This document shows positions 40,402-49,233 of a DNA stretch of 64,000 nucleotides, piece by piece. The stretch is taken from contig NZ_CP134876.1 in assembly GCF_032108445.1 (NCBI RefSeq), positions 5,518,001-5,582,000 of the forward strand, read 5' to 3'. The notes under the pieces were generated by a model. That model was not told where the DNA came from. It did no database searches and worked only from the letters and a program-made list of their open reading frames with translations. Position 1 is the stretch's first letter, and every line of letters begins with the position of its first letter. Source of the stretch: Micromonospora halotolerans. GTDB lineage: Bacteria > Actinomycetota > Actinomycetes > Mycobacteriales > Micromonosporaceae. The position numbers and the translations under genes were made by a program.

Positions 40402-41505
40402 TCACTGGCCCGCTCCCACCGGAAGCCGGGCCGCCACGCGGAACCCGCCGGCGGGCAGCGGACCGGCCTCCAGCGTGCCGCCCAGCAGCCGGGCCCGCTC
40501 CCGCATGCCGACGATGCCGCGCCCCGCGCCCGCGCCGGGGCGGCGTGGCGGTGCCGTGCCGTCGTCGACCACCGCCAGGCTCAGCACGCCGTCGCCGTAG
40601 CGGACGCTCACGTCGGCGCGGGTGGCGTGGCTGTGCCGCAACGCGTTGGTCAGCGACTCCTGGACGATCCGGTACGCGGACAGCTGCACCCCGCCGGGCA
40701 GCTCCTCGGCGCCGGCGTCCCGGTCCATCGTCACCTCCAGGCCCACCGCCCGGACGGCGTCGGCGAGGGCGTCGAGCTGCGCGAGGCCGGGCTGCGGTCC
40801 GTCCGGATCCGCGCCGCCGTCGGCGGCCAGCGCGTGCAGCATCGCCCGCAACTCGGTGAGCGCGGACCGGGCCGCCGCGTTGATCGCGCCGAGCGCGGCG
40901 CGGGCACGCTCCGGGTGCGCGTCGAAGACGTCCTCGGCGGCGGCGGCCTGCACGGCGATGACCGCCACGTGGTGGGCAACCACGTCGTGCAGCTCGCGGG
41001 AGATCCGCTCCCGCTCCCGGGTGAGCGCCTCCCGCTCCCGGTCGCGGCGGCGGTGGAAGTGCCCCCGCTGCAGCTCGCCGAGGGCCCAGCCGAGACCCAG
41101 CGCGGTCACCGCGAACAGCAGGTCCCGCCAGCCCCCGGTGACCAGCTCCCACGGCGTCGGCAGGAGCAGCAGCCCCAGCGCGACCAGCGAGAACCGGGGC
41201 GGCCGGAGCCGGGCGACGTACGCCAGCGGCACGTTGACCAGGCCCAGCCACCCGAGCGGGGGGCAGAGCACCTCCAACCCGACGCCGGCGAGGGCGGCCA
41301 CCGCGAGCGCGTACCCCGGTCGCCGGCGGATCCACAGCAGACAGCTGGCCTGCGCGGCGGCGAGGCCGACCGCGGCGGCGGTCCCGGACGCCGAGCCCGG
41401 TGGGTTGCCGGGGGCGAGCACCACGGCCAGGGCGATGGCGAGCATCACGGCGGCGATGCCGCCGTCGAGCAGCAGCAGGAGACGGGAGCGGGGCCGGCAG
41501 GTCAC
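40402..41505 (-). CDS. Two-component sensor histidine kinase (HisKA_3 type)
   Basis: 367 residues from GTG 41505. Five to six N-terminal membrane helices (about 8-150) sit where a sensor domain would be. They are followed by the dimerisation helix 'ERERISRELHDVVAHHVAVIAVQA' with the phospho-accepting His, and a HATPase domain with 'YRIVQESLTNALRHSHATRA' (N box), 'VVDDGTAPP' and 'GRGIVGMRERARLLGG' (G box). The start is leaderless: TAGCAT (41518-41513) lies seven bases upstream with no ribosome binding site. It pairs with the downstream response regulator and is divergent from the small membrane-protein gene. Confidence 0.92.
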   Translation of the reverse strand: MTCRPRSRLLLLLDGGIAAVMLAIALAVVLAPGNPPGSASGTAAAVGLAAAQASCLLWIRRRPGYALAVAALAGVGLEVLCPPLGWLGLVNVPLAYVARLRPPRFSLVALGLLLLPTPWELVTGGWRDLLFAVTALGLGWALGELQRGHFHRRRDREREALTRERERISRELHDVVAHHVAVIAVQAAAAEDVFDAHPERARAALGAINAAARSALTELRAMLHALAADGGADPDGPQPGLAQLDALADAVRAVGLEVTMDRDAGAEELPGGVQLSAYRIVQESLTNALRHSHATRADVSVRYGDGVLSLAVVDDGTAPPRRPGAGAGRGIVGMRERARLLGGTLEAGPLPAGGFRVAARLPVGAGQ

Positions 41506-41512
41506 GCCCCGG

Positions 41513-41518
41513 ATGCTA
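41513..41518 (-). promoter_or_regulatory. -10 element of a leaderless histidine kinase transcript
   Basis: TAGCAT on the minus strand is followed by seven bases and then GTG 41505, the textbook spacing of a leaderless actinobacterial mRNA. It shares the region with the plus-strand promoter at 41635. Confidence 0.6.
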
Positions 41519-41634
41519 GGCGGCGCACCCGCCCGGAATCATCGGTCGCCAGACGGAGATCCGGGCCGGGTCTGGTCCCCGGGAGGGAGGCGCGAACCGG
41601 TCCGCGGCGCGATCCGCGGGGACCGGCGCGGGCC

Positions 41635-41640
41635 TAGCGT
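41635..41640 (+). promoter_or_regulatory. -10 element upstream of the small membrane-protein gene
   Basis: TAGCGT lies 38 bases before ATG 41678. A GATGGAGGT ribosome binding site follows at about 41660-41668. No convincing -35 is present, which would suit an activator-dependent promoter. Confidence 0.45.
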
Positions 41641-41677
41641 TCCTGGTGACCGATCCCGCTGATGGAGGTACGCAGCC

Positions 41678-42100
41678 ATGGACACCACGACCACCCCCGC
41701 CGTCATCGCCGCCCGTCCGGCGCGCCGCCGCGACCGCGCCCTGGCGGTCCTCGCCGCCCCCGCCGCGACCCTGGCGGTGTGGGCCGCCGCCGTTCCCGGG
41801 GCCGGGGTGGACCTGGTGGTGCGCAACGGCGGGAGCGAGCAGTCCGTGACCGCCGTGGCGGTCGGGGTCAGCACCCTGCTCGCCGGCCTGGCGGGGTGGG
41901 CGCTGCTGGCCCTGCTGGAGCGGTTCACCGCCCGGGCTCGGGCCGTCTGGACGGGCGCGGCGGCGCTGGTGCTGCTGCTGTCGCTGCTCGGCCCGGTGGG
42001 CGGGGGAGTGGGCACCGGGACGACGCTGACCCTGGTCGCGATGCACCTGGTGGCCGCCGCCGTGCTCGTCCCGCTGCTGCGGCGCACGGCCCGCGGGTGA
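41678..42100 (+). CDS. DUF6069-like four-helix membrane protein
   Basis: A 140-residue protein from ATG 41678. Four hydrophobic helices are evident at about residues 22-43, 58-80, 92-110 and 112-132, with a short polar loop 'VRNGGSEQSV' between the first two. The layout matches the small actinobacterial family annotated as DUF6069; function unknown. It is divergently transcribed from the two-component genes 170 bases away, a common arrangement when the response regulator controls a membrane protein. That link is inference. Confidence 0.72.
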   Translation: MDTTTTPAVIAARPARRRDRALAVLAAPAATLAVWAAAVPGAGVDLVVRNGGSEQSVTAVAVGVSTLLAGLAGWALLALLERFTARARAVWTGAAALVLLLSLLGPVGGGVGTGTTLTLVAMHLVAAAVLVPLLRRTARG

Positions 42101-42217
42101 GGGTGCCGGTCGGGGCTGTCGCCACGGGGGTGGGCAGCTCCGACCCGACCTTCCCGCGTCCGGCGCGGGCGGCCCGGCGGATGCCCCGGGCCGGCTGGTC
42201 GGACGGGCCGGGCGGGC

Positions 42218-43042
42218 TCAGCCGGCCGGGACCGGCTCCGGCAGCGGCTCGCCGGTCTCCAGCAGGCTCTTGAGGCTGGCCAGCAGCTCCGGCCAGCCGC
42301 CGCTGCCGTCGAGCTGGCCGCTGATGGCCCGGTGCATCTCGCTGTCCGGCGAGAAGTCGTCGTGGATCACCGTCAGCCGCACCGTCTCGCCGTGCGGGGT
42401 GAGGTCGAAGGTGACCTTCGAGCGGCGCTCGCCGAGCCGGACGGCCAACTCCTCGTCGGACCAGCCGAAGTGCGCGGCGTGCTCGGGCTGGAAGCCGTGC
42501 CAGGTGTACGCGAGCCGCCGGTGGGGCTCGGCCTCCAGCACCCGCTGCCCGAGGTCCTTCGGCTCGCGGTCGGGGGAGTCCTGCCAGAGCAGGGGCGAGC
42601 CGGGCCGCCAGTCGGAGACCAGGGTGACGCCGCCCCAGTAGCGCCGGGTGAACTCGGGCGCGGTGAGCGCCGTCCAGAGCCGCTCCGGTGTGGTGCGGAT
42701 GTAGGTGGTGTAGACGAACGTCGGGCTTGCCATGGGCGGCCCCTCCAATGCTGTCTGCAGGTCGGCGAGGGCCTGTGCCCGGGCCCGGTCGTACCGGCCG
42801 ATCCACCGGTCGGCGACGGCGTTGATCGGGGCGGCGTTGAGGTGGTGCAGCTTCTCCCGCCCGCGTCGCGTGGTGGTGACGAGGCCGGCCGCCTCCAGCA
42901 CCGCGAGGTGCTTGCTCACCGACTGTCGGGTCATGTCGAGCCCGGCGCTCAGCTCGCGCAGGCTCTGTCCGTTGCGGACGTTGAGGCGGTCGAGCAGCCG
43001 GCGGCGGCTGGCGTCGGCCAGTGCCCGGAACACCTCGTCCAT
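42218..43042 (-). CDS. ArsR-type HTH fused to SRPBCC (AHSA1) domain
   Basis: 274 residues from ATG 43042 with a GGAGGACG site. The N-terminal winged helix (1-95) reads 'VFRALADASRRRLLDRL', 'LRELSAGLDMTRQSVSKHLAVLEAAGLV' and 'HHLNAAPINAVADRW', as in ArsR repressors that pair with AHSA1 proteins. From about residue 110 comes an SRPBCC/AHSA1 domain ('TTYIRTTPERLWTALTAPEFTRRYW', 'WQDSPDREPKDLGQRVLEAEP', 'SGGWPELLASLKSLLETG'). The two are usually separate adjacent genes; here one polypeptide, with 'GPPMAS' at the junction showing where the second start would be. The ligand bound by the SRPBCC pocket may control DNA binding. Confidence 0.88.
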   Translation of the reverse strand: MDEVFRALADASRRRLLDRLNVRNGQSLRELSAGLDMTRQSVSKHLAVLEAAGLVTTTRRGREKLHHLNAAPINAVADRWIGRYDRARAQALADLQTALEGPPMASPTFVYTTYIRTTPERLWTALTAPEFTRRYWGGVTLVSDWRPGSPLLWQDSPDREPKDLGQRVLEAEPHRRLAYTWHGFQPEHAAHFGWSDEELAVRLGERRSKVTFDLTPHGETVRLTVIHDDFSPDSEMHRAISGQLDGSGGWPELLASLKSLLETGEPLPEPVPAG

Positions 43043-43213
43043 TCGTCCTCCGTCCGGAAAGGCAACCCCACGGCTGCCTGTTCCGAGGATAAGCAGCCGC
43101 CCGGTTGCCTGTCCAGCCCGCCCGGTCCTCGAAGCTAGCCTCCTAGGATGCTCTAGGCGATGTGTGGGTCCGCACGACGGAGAGAGCCCACGGAGGTAGG
43201 AGAGCGGGTGACG

Positions 43214-44068
43214 CTAGGGGAGGAGGCCGGCGCGTCGGGCGGCCACCACGACCTCCAGCCGGGTGTGCGCGCCGAGCTTGCGCATGGCCGAGCGCAGGTA
43301 GCTCTTCACCGTCTCGGGGCGCAGCCCGAGCTGCCCGGCCACGTCGGCGTTCGTGCAGCCCAGCGCGATGCAGGCCAGCACGTCCGTCTCCCGGGGTGAG
43401 AGGGCGACGGCCGCCGGCGGCCCGGGACGGCGCACCGCGCCGGCGAGCCGGTCGGCGACGGCGTCCAGGCGGTCGCGCAGCTCGGGATCGGCGATCCGCG
43501 TCAGCAGGCCGCGCAGCTCGGCGTGCGCCTGGCGGACCTGCTCCCACTCCGGCCCGGTCGGGTCCGGGCGGGGCGGCACGGCCGGCAGGGCGGCCAGCGC
43601 CGTCCGGGCGGCGTCCCGGTCCGCGAGGCGGCGTTCCAGGTCCCGCCCGGCGTCGACGGCGGCGGCGACCAGGCGGTCGCCGAGGGGCAGGCGCTGGCGT
43701 ACCGCGCCGTAGAGGACCGCGCGGACCTCGCGGCGCACCACCACCGGCACGGCGAGCACCGAGCGCAGCCCCTCGACGGAGACCGGAGCGTCGTACTCGT
43801 GACTGATCGAGCGGGCCGCCGGGTAGTCGTCGACCCGCAGCGGCAGCCCGAGGGCGAGCGCCTTGCCGCCGAGGCCGGCGCCGGCGTGGATGGCGAGGCC
43901 GCGCAGCGCGGGCGTGCTGGTGCCGGTCAGCTCGGTGATGGTCATCCGGGGCGGGCCGCCCGGTGCGACCAGGCCGCCGAAGACGACCGGCAGGCCGGTG
44001 CGGCGGCGCAGGATCAGCAGGCCGCGCCGGACCTCGTCGGCGTCGTCTCGCGGGTAGAGCGTCACCAC
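43214..44068 (-). CDS. GAF-domain LuxR-type transcriptional regulator
   Basis: 284 residues from GTG 44068, behind GGAGGT (44079-44074); the open frame continues far upstream antisense to the acyl-CoA synthetase and that part is shadow. A GAF-like domain (about 15-160: 'GLPVVFGGLVAPGG', 'RGLAIHAGAGLGGKAL', 'EGLRSVLAVPVVVRREVRAVLYG') is followed by a helical linker. The C-terminal HTH is 'LSPRETDVLACIALGCTNADVAGQ' with 'ETVKSYLRSAMRKLGAHTR'. This type often regulates aromatic or fatty acid degradation. It is divergent, at 129 bases, from two acyl-CoA synthetase genes, which are the likely targets. Confidence 0.88.
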   Translation of the reverse strand: MVTLYPRDDADEVRRGLLILRRRTGLPVVFGGLVAPGGPPRMTITELTGTSTPALRGLAIHAGAGLGGKALALGLPLRVDDYPAARSISHEYDAPVSVEGLRSVLAVPVVVRREVRAVLYGAVRQRLPLGDRLVAAAVDAGRDLERRLADRDAARTALAALPAVPPRPDPTGPEWEQVRQAHAELRGLLTRIADPELRDRLDAVADRLAGAVRRPGPPAAVALSPRETDVLACIALGCTNADVAGQLGLRPETVKSYLRSAMRKLGAHTRLEVVVAARRAGLLP

Positions 44069-44197
44069 CTGGCCACCTCCCGCCGGCCACCCCCGTCCGG
44101 GGGTGGTGAGACGTGCGTCACCCGATCGAGGATCAGCGTACTGCGCGCGGCGCCGTCCCCCTCCCGGCCGCGCGCCCGGGACAGGAAGGACACCCCC

Positions 44198-45889
44198 ATG
44201 GCCACCGCCGGCACCCGGGCCTTCCGCGAGGCGCGCGACTTCCTGCTCGCGCACCGGACGGACCACGAGACCGCGTACGAGAAGTTCCGCTGGCCCCGGC
44301 TGGACGAGTTCAACTGGGCGCTGGACTGGTTCGACGTGCTCGCCGAGGGCAACGACGACACCGCGCTGCGGATCGTCGAGGCGGCCGGCGGCGAGGGAAG
44401 CTGGTCGTACGCCGAGCTGTCCCGCCGCTCGAACCGGGTGGCGAACTGGCTGCGCGCCCGCGGCGTCCGCGCCGGGGACCGGCTCATCCTCATGGTGGGC
44501 AACCAGCTGGAACTCTGGGAGACCATCCTCGCCGCGATCAAGCTGCGCGCGGTGATCATCCCGGCCACGCCGCTGCTCGGCCCGGCCGACCTGGCCGACC
44601 GCCTGGCGCGCGGTGCGGCCCGGCACGTGGTGGTCGGGGCGGAGCACGCCGGCAAGTTCGCCGAGGTGGCCGGCGACTACACCCGCATCGCGGTCGGCGC
44701 CCCGGTCGAGGGGTGGCACGACTACGCCGACGCGTACGGCGCGGACGAGGTGTTCACCCCGGACGGGCCGACCCGGGCCGCCGACCCGCTGCTGCTCTAC
44801 TTCACCTCGGGCACCACGGCCCGGCCGAAGCTGGTGGAGCACACCCACGCCTCGTACCCGGTGGGGCACCTGTCCACCATGTACTGGATCGGGCTGCGCC
44901 CCGGCGACGTGCACCTGAACATCTCCTCGCCGGGCTGGGCGAAGCACGCGTGGAGCAACGTGTTCGCGCCGTGGAACGCCGGCGCCACGGTGTTCGTCTA
45001 CAACTCCTCGCGCTTCGACCCGGCGGGGCTGATGGCCGCCATGGACCGGTGCGGGGTGACCAGCTTCTGCGCGCCGCCGACGGTGTGGCGGATGCTGATC
45101 CAGGCCGACCTGACCCAGCTCGCCCGCCCGCCGCGCAGCGTGGTCGGCGCGGGGGAGCCGCTGAACCCCGAGGTGATCGAGCAGGTCCAGGCGGCCTGGG
45201 GGGTCACCGTCCGGGACGGGTACGGGCAGACCGAGACCACCGCGCAGATCGGCAACCCGCCCGGCGCGCCGGTGAAACCGGGCTCGATGGGGCGTCCACT
45301 GCCCGGCTACGTGGTGCGCCTCGTGGACCCGGTCACCGGGGAGGTGGGCGACGACGGGGAGGTCTGCCTGGACCTGGCGCACCGGCCGACCGCGCTCATG
45401 GTCGGCTACCACGGCGACGAGGAGTTGACCGCCACCGCGATGCGCGACGGCTGGTACCACACCGGTGACCTCGCCTCCCGGGACGCCGACGGCCACCTCA
45501 CCTACGTGGGGCGCACCGACGACGTGTTCAAGGCGTCGGACTACCGGGTGTCGCCGTTCGAGCTGGAGAGCGTGCTGCTGGAGCACGAGGCGGTGGCCGA
45601 GGCGGCCGTGGTGCCGTCGCCGGACCCGGTGCGGCTGGCCGTGCCGAAGGCGTACGTGGTGCTCGCGCCCGGCTGGGCGCCGGGACCGGAGACCGCGGCG
45701 GCGCTGTTCGCGCACTCGCGGGACCGGCTGGCCCCCTACCTGCGGGTGCGGCGCTTGGAGTTCGCCGACCTGCCGAAGACCATCTCCGGCAAGATCCGCC
45801 GGACCGAGCTGCGGGCCGCCGAGCGGGCCAAGCACGGTGACGCGGAGGCGCGGCCGGCCGGCGAGTACCGCGAGGAGGACTTCCGATGA
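44198..45889 (+). CDS. AMP-binding acyl-CoA synthetase (acetyl/medium-chain or aromatic type)
   Basis: ATG 44198, behind AGGAAGGA, gives 563 residues. It is an ANL-superfamily adenylate-forming enzyme: P-loop-like '[19 protein letters not shown]', 'YGQTETT', '[28 protein letters not shown]' (hinge Asp and A8 core) and the adenylating Lys in '[13 protein letters not shown]'. The N-terminal 'FNWALDWFD' and the '[12 protein letters not shown]' block resemble acetyl-CoA/benzoate-CoA/medium-chain ACSM-type ligases. It makes acyl-CoA from an acid, ATP and CoA. The stop overlaps the next ligase gene by four bases (ATGA). The regulator gene is divergent. Confidence 0.88.
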   Translation: MATAGTRAFREARDFLLAHRTDHETAYEKFRWPRLDEFNWALDWFDVLAEGNDDTALRIVEAAGGEGSWSYAELSRRSNRVANWLRARGVRAGDRLILMVGNQLELWETILAAIKLRAVIIPATPLLGPADLADRLARGAARHVVVGAEHAGKFAEVAGDYTRIAVGAPVEGWHDYADAYGADEVFTPDGPTRAADPLLLYFTSGTTARPKLVEHTHASYPVGHLSTMYWIGLRPGDVHLNISSPGWAKHAWSNVFAPWNAGATVFVYNSSRFDPAGLMAAMDRCGVTSFCAPPTVWRMLIQADLTQLARPPRSVVGAGEPLNPEVIEQVQAAWGVTVRDGYGQTETTAQIGNPPGAPVKPGSMGRPLPGYVVRLVDPVTGEVGDDGEVCLDLAHRPTALMVGYHGDEELTATAMRDGWYHTGDLASRDADGHLTYVGRTDDVFKASDYRVSPFELESVLLEHEAVAEAAVVPSPDPVRLAVPKAYVVLAPGWAPGPETAAALFAHSRDRLAPYLRVRRLEFADLPKTISGKIRRTELRAAERAKHGDAEARPAGEYREEDFR

Positions 45890-47493
45890 GCCTGCCCTCC
45901 TACGCGAGCGGGATCTCCGACGCGCCGCTGCTCGGCGACACCATCGGCGCGAACCTGGCCCGCGCGGTCGAGGCGTACCCGGACCGGGAGGCCCTGGTCG
46001 ACTGCCCGAGCGGCCGGCGCTGGACGTACGCCGAACTCGGCCGCGCCGTGGGTGAGCTCGCCCGCGGCCTGTTGGCGGCGGGGGTGGCCAAGGGGGACCG
46101 GGTCGGCATCTGGGCGCCGAACTGCGCGGAGTGGGTCCTCGTGCAGTACGCCACCGCCGCGATCGGCGCGATCATGGTGAACATCAACCCGGCCTACCGG
46201 CGGCACGAGCTGGAGTACGTGCTGAACCAGTCCGGGGTGTGCCTGCTGGTCTCCTCGCCCGGCTACCGCAGCAGCGACTACCGGGGGATGGTCGCCGAGG
46301 TCCGCGGCGCCTGTCCGGCGCTGGGCACCGTGGTCTTCCTCGGCGAGTCGAGCTGGGACGACCTGCTGGCCGGCGGGGCGCCGGTGCCGGTCGAGCGGCT
46401 GGCCGCCCGGGCGGCGGAGCTGAGCTGCGACGACCCGATCAACATCCAGTACACCTCGGGGACCACGGGGTTCCCGAAGGGCGCGACGCTGTCGCACCAC
46501 AACATCCTCAACAACGGCTACTTCGTGGGTGAGCTGGTCCGCTACACCGAGCGGGACCGGATCTGCCTGCCGGTGCCGTTCTACCACTGCTTCGGCATGG
46601 TGATGGGCAACCTGGCGGCCACCAGCCACGGCGCCTGCGTGATCATCCCGGCGCCCACCTTCGACCCGGCCGCGACGCTGCGGGCGGTCGCCGCCGAGCG
46701 GGCCACCTCGCTGTACGGGGTGCCGACCATGTTCATCGCCGAGCTGGCCCTGCCCGACTTCGCCGCCTACGACCTGTCCAGCCTGCGTACCGGCATCATG
46801 GCCGGCTCGCCGTGCCCGGTGGAGGTGATGAAGCGGGTCATCGACGGGATGCACATGGCTGAGGTGGCGATCTGCTACGGCATGACGGAGACGTCGCCGG
46901 TGTCCACCCAGACCCGGCACGACGACGACCCGGAGCGGCGGACCGCCACGGTGGGGCGGGTGCTGCCGCACGTCGAGGTGAAGGTGGTCGACCCGGCGAC
47001 CGGGGTGACCGTGCCGCGCGGCGAGCCCGGGGAGCTGTGCACCCGCGGCTACTCGGTGATGCTCGGCTACTGGGACGAGCCGGAGAAGACCGCCGAGGCG
47101 ATCGACGCGGCGCGCTGGATGCACACCGGCGACCTGGCGGTGATGCGCGACGACGGCTACCTGACCATCGTCGGCCGGATCAAGGACATGATCATCCGGG
47201 GCGGCGAGAACGTCTACCCGCGCGAGATCGAGGAGTTCCTCTACCGGCACCCGAAGATCTCCGACGTGCAGGTGGTCGGCGTCCCCGACGAGCGCTACGG
47301 CGAGGAGATCCTGGCCTGCGTGATCCTGCGCGACGGGCACGACACGCTCACCGTGGAGGAGATCGCCGAGTTCTGCCGGGACCGGCTGGCGCACTACAAG
47401 ATCCCGCGGCACGTGCGGGTGATGGACGCCTTCCCCATGACGGTCAGCGGCAAGGTGCGCAAGGTGGAGCTGCGCCACGCCGGTCCCGCCTGA
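45886..47493 (+). CDS. Fatty acyl-CoA ligase (FadD-type)
   Basis: 535 residues from ATG 45886, coupled to the preceding ligase. ANL motifs: '[20 protein letters not shown]', '[13 protein letters not shown]', '[15 protein letters not shown]', '[35 protein letters not shown]' and the catalytic Lys in '[11 protein letters not shown]'. The sequence looks like the FadD35-like or medium-chain fatty acyl-CoA synthetases of actinomycetes. With the first ligase it forms a two-gene unit activating carboxylic acids for beta-oxidation or related pathways. A 9-bp hairpin lies about 70 bases downstream. Confidence 0.9.
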   Translation: MSLPSYASGISDAPLLGDTIGANLARAVEAYPDREALVDCPSGRRWTYAELGRAVGELARGLLAAGVAKGDRVGIWAPNCAEWVLVQYATAAIGAIMVNINPAYRRHELEYVLNQSGVCLLVSSPGYRSSDYRGMVAEVRGACPALGTVVFLGESSWDDLLAGGAPVPVERLAARAAELSCDDPINIQYTSGTTGFPKGATLSHHNILNNGYFVGELVRYTERDRICLPVPFYHCFGMVMGNLAATSHGACVIIPAPTFDPAATLRAVAAERATSLYGVPTMFIAELALPDFAAYDLSSLRTGIMAGSPCPVEVMKRVIDGMHMAEVAICYGMTETSPVSTQTRHDDDPERRTATVGRVLPHVEVKVVDPATGVTVPRGEPGELCTRGYSVMLGYWDEPEKTAEAIDAARWMHTGDLAVMRDDGYLTIVGRIKDMIIRGGENVYPREIEEFLYRHPKISDVQVVGVPDERYGEEILACVILRDGHDTLTVEEIAEFCRDRLAHYKIPRHVRVMDAFPMTVSGKVRKVELRHAGPA

Positions 47494-47496
47494 CCG

Positions 47497-47571
47497 TCAC
47501 TCCCCGGTGCGGCCGTCGGCCAGCTCGCGGACGATGTCGAGGTGGCCGGCGTGCCGGGCGTGCACCTCGCA
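47497..47571 (-). pseudogene. C-terminal remnant of a DinB/DUF664-family gene
   Basis: Read on the minus strand, the last 24 codons before a TGA at 47497-47499 spell VHARHAGHLDIVRELADGRTG and a final Glu, the characteristic end of DUF664/DinB-fold proteins. Before about 47571 the frame runs into unrelated sequence, so the rest of the gene is lost. The break coincides with a perfect 9-bp inverted repeat at 47561-47584. Confidence 0.7.
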
Positions 47572-47584
47572 CCCCCGAGGTGCA
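47561..47584. terminator. Inverted repeat at the DinB remnant break
   Basis: TGCACCTCG (47561-47569) and CGAGGTGCA (47576-47584) form a perfect 9-bp stem with a CACCCC loop. It may terminate the acyl-CoA ligase transcript. Its position exactly at the edge of the truncated gene also suits a deletion or inversion junction. Confidence 0.5.
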
Positions 47585-47655
47585 GGGCAAGCCGATCGGC
47601 CTGGCAACCGCCGTGTCCGTGGTCCGGCACCGGTTCCGGCCCCGATCCTGAGGCG

Positions 47656-47661
47656 TATCCT
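47656..47661 (+). promoter_or_regulatory. -10 element upstream of the 206-residue protein gene
   Basis: TATCCT is followed by a short leader, a GGGGAGG ribosome binding site (47676-47682) and GTG 47688. The intact promoter-to-gene arrangement shows this gene is outside the broken DinB unit. Confidence 0.4.
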
Positions 47662-47687
47662 GTGCGGTCTTCTTCGGGGAGGTTGGC

Positions 47688-48308
47688 GTGGGGCACGTGT
47701 TCGTCAGGCTGGCCGGGCACGGCGCCCGGCTGGTCCCGTACTGGCCGTACCGGTTCACCGGGTCCGCCGGCTCGTCGACGGTCCAGGCCACCGTCGTCGG
47801 CGACGGAGGTGAGCGGCGGGCGGTCGTCGGGCCCGGCGCCGCGTCGGTGCCCGGCGTGGTGGACGTCGACGCCGGGCCGGACGGGGACTGGCGGCTGGAG
47901 TTGGGGCCGTTCAGCCTCTGCTGGCCGGCGGGCTTCGCCGTGGAGTCACCTACCGAACCAGCGGACGGGACGCCGTGCTACCTGCTCGGCCCGGACCAGG
48001 CGATGATCTTCCCGCAGGGGCCGGTGCCGCTGGCCCGACTGACCGGGCCGGATGCCCTGGTTGCCCCAGGGCAGCGGGTCGTCCACCGGCGGGTGCTGGA
48101 CGACGACATCGACGTGGTGGAACTCGCGTACGCGCACGACGGCGCCGCCTGGTGGCAGGCGCACTGGATCATCCCGGTCGGGCGCGATCTCGCGCTGGTC
48201 CTCACCGGACAGGCCCCGGCGGGGGCCGGCGCGGCGGTCCGGACCGCAGGCGACCGGATGGCCGTCACCGTCACCGGCGTGCACCACCCTGACGGTCAGT
48301 CCGCCTAG
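47688..48308 (+). CDS. Hypothetical protein, beta-rich
   Basis: 206 residues from GTG 47688 with a good ribosome binding site. No signal peptide or membrane helix. The sequence alternates short hydrophobic strands with Gly/Asp turns ('RLELGPFSLCWPAGFAVES', 'WWQAHWIIPVGRDLALVLTG') and looks like a compact beta protein. I recognise no family. It is followed at once by an insertion-sequence-like end (GAGCGTGTCTCA at 48310), so its 3' neighbour is probably missing. Confidence 0.62.
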   Translation: MGHVFVRLAGHGARLVPYWPYRFTGSAGSSTVQATVVGDGGERRAVVGPGAASVPGVVDVDAGPDGDWRLELGPFSLCWPAGFAVESPTEPADGTPCYLLGPDQAMIFPQGPVPLARLTGPDALVAPGQRVVHRRVLDDDIDVVELAYAHDGAAWWQAHWIIPVGRDLALVLTGQAPAGAGAAVRTAGDRMAVTVTGVHHPDGQSA

Positions 48309-48463
48309 GAGCGTGTCTCAGTAACCGGCAACCCGCGTGTGTCTTGTGATCATGCATTCAGGATGATCCCGATATGCGTGATGGAAACGGGCCGTTCGAG
48401 CTGGTTGATGCTGTGGAACAGCCTGATCTCCGACACAGCCTGATCGAACAGGGCTCCCGCATT
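48309..48463 (-). pseudogene. Probable insertion-sequence end with transposase C-terminal scrap
   Basis: On the minus strand a frame ending at 48350 encodes 'GALFDQAVSEIRLFHSI', 'NQLERPVSITHIGIILNA' and stop. Its composition (Ile, His, Asn) is unlike the GC-rich shadow frames around it. Only about 40 bases after the stop comes TGAGACACGCTCC on the same strand (48322-48309), which has the look of an IS terminal repeat. Transposase genes typically end this close to the element end. The transposase family could not be named. Confidence 0.35.
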
Positions 48464-48476
48464 CGACCGTCCCTGC

Positions 48477-48482
48477 CATAGT
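48477..48482 (+). promoter_or_regulatory. -10 element with leaderless start for the MBL-fold gene
   Basis: CATAGT lies six bases before ATG 48489, with no ribosome binding site, as in other leaderless starts of this window. Confidence 0.5.
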
Positions 48483-48488
48483 GGGCGC

Positions 48489-49121
48489 ATGCACTTGATC
48501 AAATATGGCCACGCCTGTGTGCGCTTGGAGGCGGACGACCGGGTGCTGGTGATCGACCCGGGGACGTTCTCGGAGGCCGAAGCGCTCGACGGGGTCGACG
48601 AGGTGCTGGTGACGCACGAGCACCCCGACCACCTCGACATCGCCAAGCTAGTGGCGGCGAGTCGGCGCAACTCCGCGTTCCGGGTGTACCTGCCGTCGGC
48701 AGCGATCGAGTCGGCCCCCGAGCTGGGCGGCGCAGCGGTCGCCGTCGATGCGGGGCAGCGGTTCACGGCGGCCGGGTTCGCCGTCGACGTCGTGGGCGGG
48801 GCACACGCCGAGATCTACGACGGTCTGCCCGGCTGCGCCAACGTCGGTTTCGTCGTCGACGGCACGGTCTACCACCCGGGCGACTCGCTGTTCGTCCCGC
48901 CGTCGCCGGTGGCGACGCTGCTCGTGCCGGCTGCCGCACCCTGGCTCAAGCTCTGCGAGGCGTTGGACTTCGTGCGGGCGGTGCGGCCGAAGCGGGCGTT
49001 CCCGATCCACGACGCCACGCTCAACGAGCTCGGCCAGGAGTACTTCGACGGCTGGTTGGACTTCAAGGGCGGCACCGAGTACGCACGCATCCCGGTCGGG
49101 GAGTCGGTGACAATCCGCTAA
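48489..49121 (+). CDS. Metallo-beta-lactamase-fold hydrolase (UlaG-like)
   Basis: 210 residues from ATG 48489. The N-terminus 'MHLIKYGHACVRLEADDRVLVIDPG' and the metal motif 'VLVTHEHPDHLD' (H-x-H-x-D-H) define the fold; the later ligands are 'DVVGGAHAEIY', 'VYHPGDSLFVPP' (Asp) and 'KRAFPIHDATLNELGQEYF' (His). This is the small UlaG/YtnP-like 'metal-dependent hydrolase' group; the substrate is unknown. It has its own leaderless promoter and sits between two outward-pointing transposase-like scraps, so it may be cargo of a former mobile element. Confidence 0.87.
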   Translation: MHLIKYGHACVRLEADDRVLVIDPGTFSEAEALDGVDEVLVTHEHPDHLDIAKLVAASRRNSAFRVYLPSAAIESAPELGGAAVAVDAGQRFTAAGFAVDVVGGAHAEIYDGLPGCANVGFVVDGTVYHPGDSLFVPPSPVATLLVPAAAPWLKLCEALDFVRAVRPKRAFPIHDATLNELGQEYFDGWLDFKGGTEYARIPVGESVTIR

Positions 49122-49122
49122 G

Positions 49123-49233
49123 ACCGGAGAGGACGGCGCTCGAGGCGAGTGGCAACTGCTGGCCGCCTGCCACAACCTCCGCAAGATATTCCGCCACACC
49201 GGACCCGACGCTCTCGCCGCCACGATCGCCTGA
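49123..49233 (+). pseudogene. Transposase C-terminal remnant
   Basis: Directly after the MBL-fold stop, a frame encodes 'DGARGEWQLLAACHNLRKIF', then RHTGPDALAATIA and TGA at 49231-49233. The 'RGEW-LL-A-HNLRK-FRH' pattern is the usual end of DDE transposases of the IS1182/IS5-like group. No start or upstream part of the transposase remains; the break lies at or inside the MBL gene end. From 49234 to about 49455 I see no gene. Confidence 0.6.

Noticed and set aside
44069..45835. Very long minus-strand open frame continuous with the GAF-LuxR regulator
   Set aside because: It is antisense to the acyl-CoA synthetase, which has full ANL motifs; the predicted peptide is His/Gly/Arg/Val-rich with no domain. 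The regulator starts at GTG 44068 with its own ribosome binding site.
47497..47571. DinB tail as the 3' end of an intact gene
   Set aside because: The frame is lost after about 24 codons and the upstream sequence does not resemble the family, so it is a remnant.
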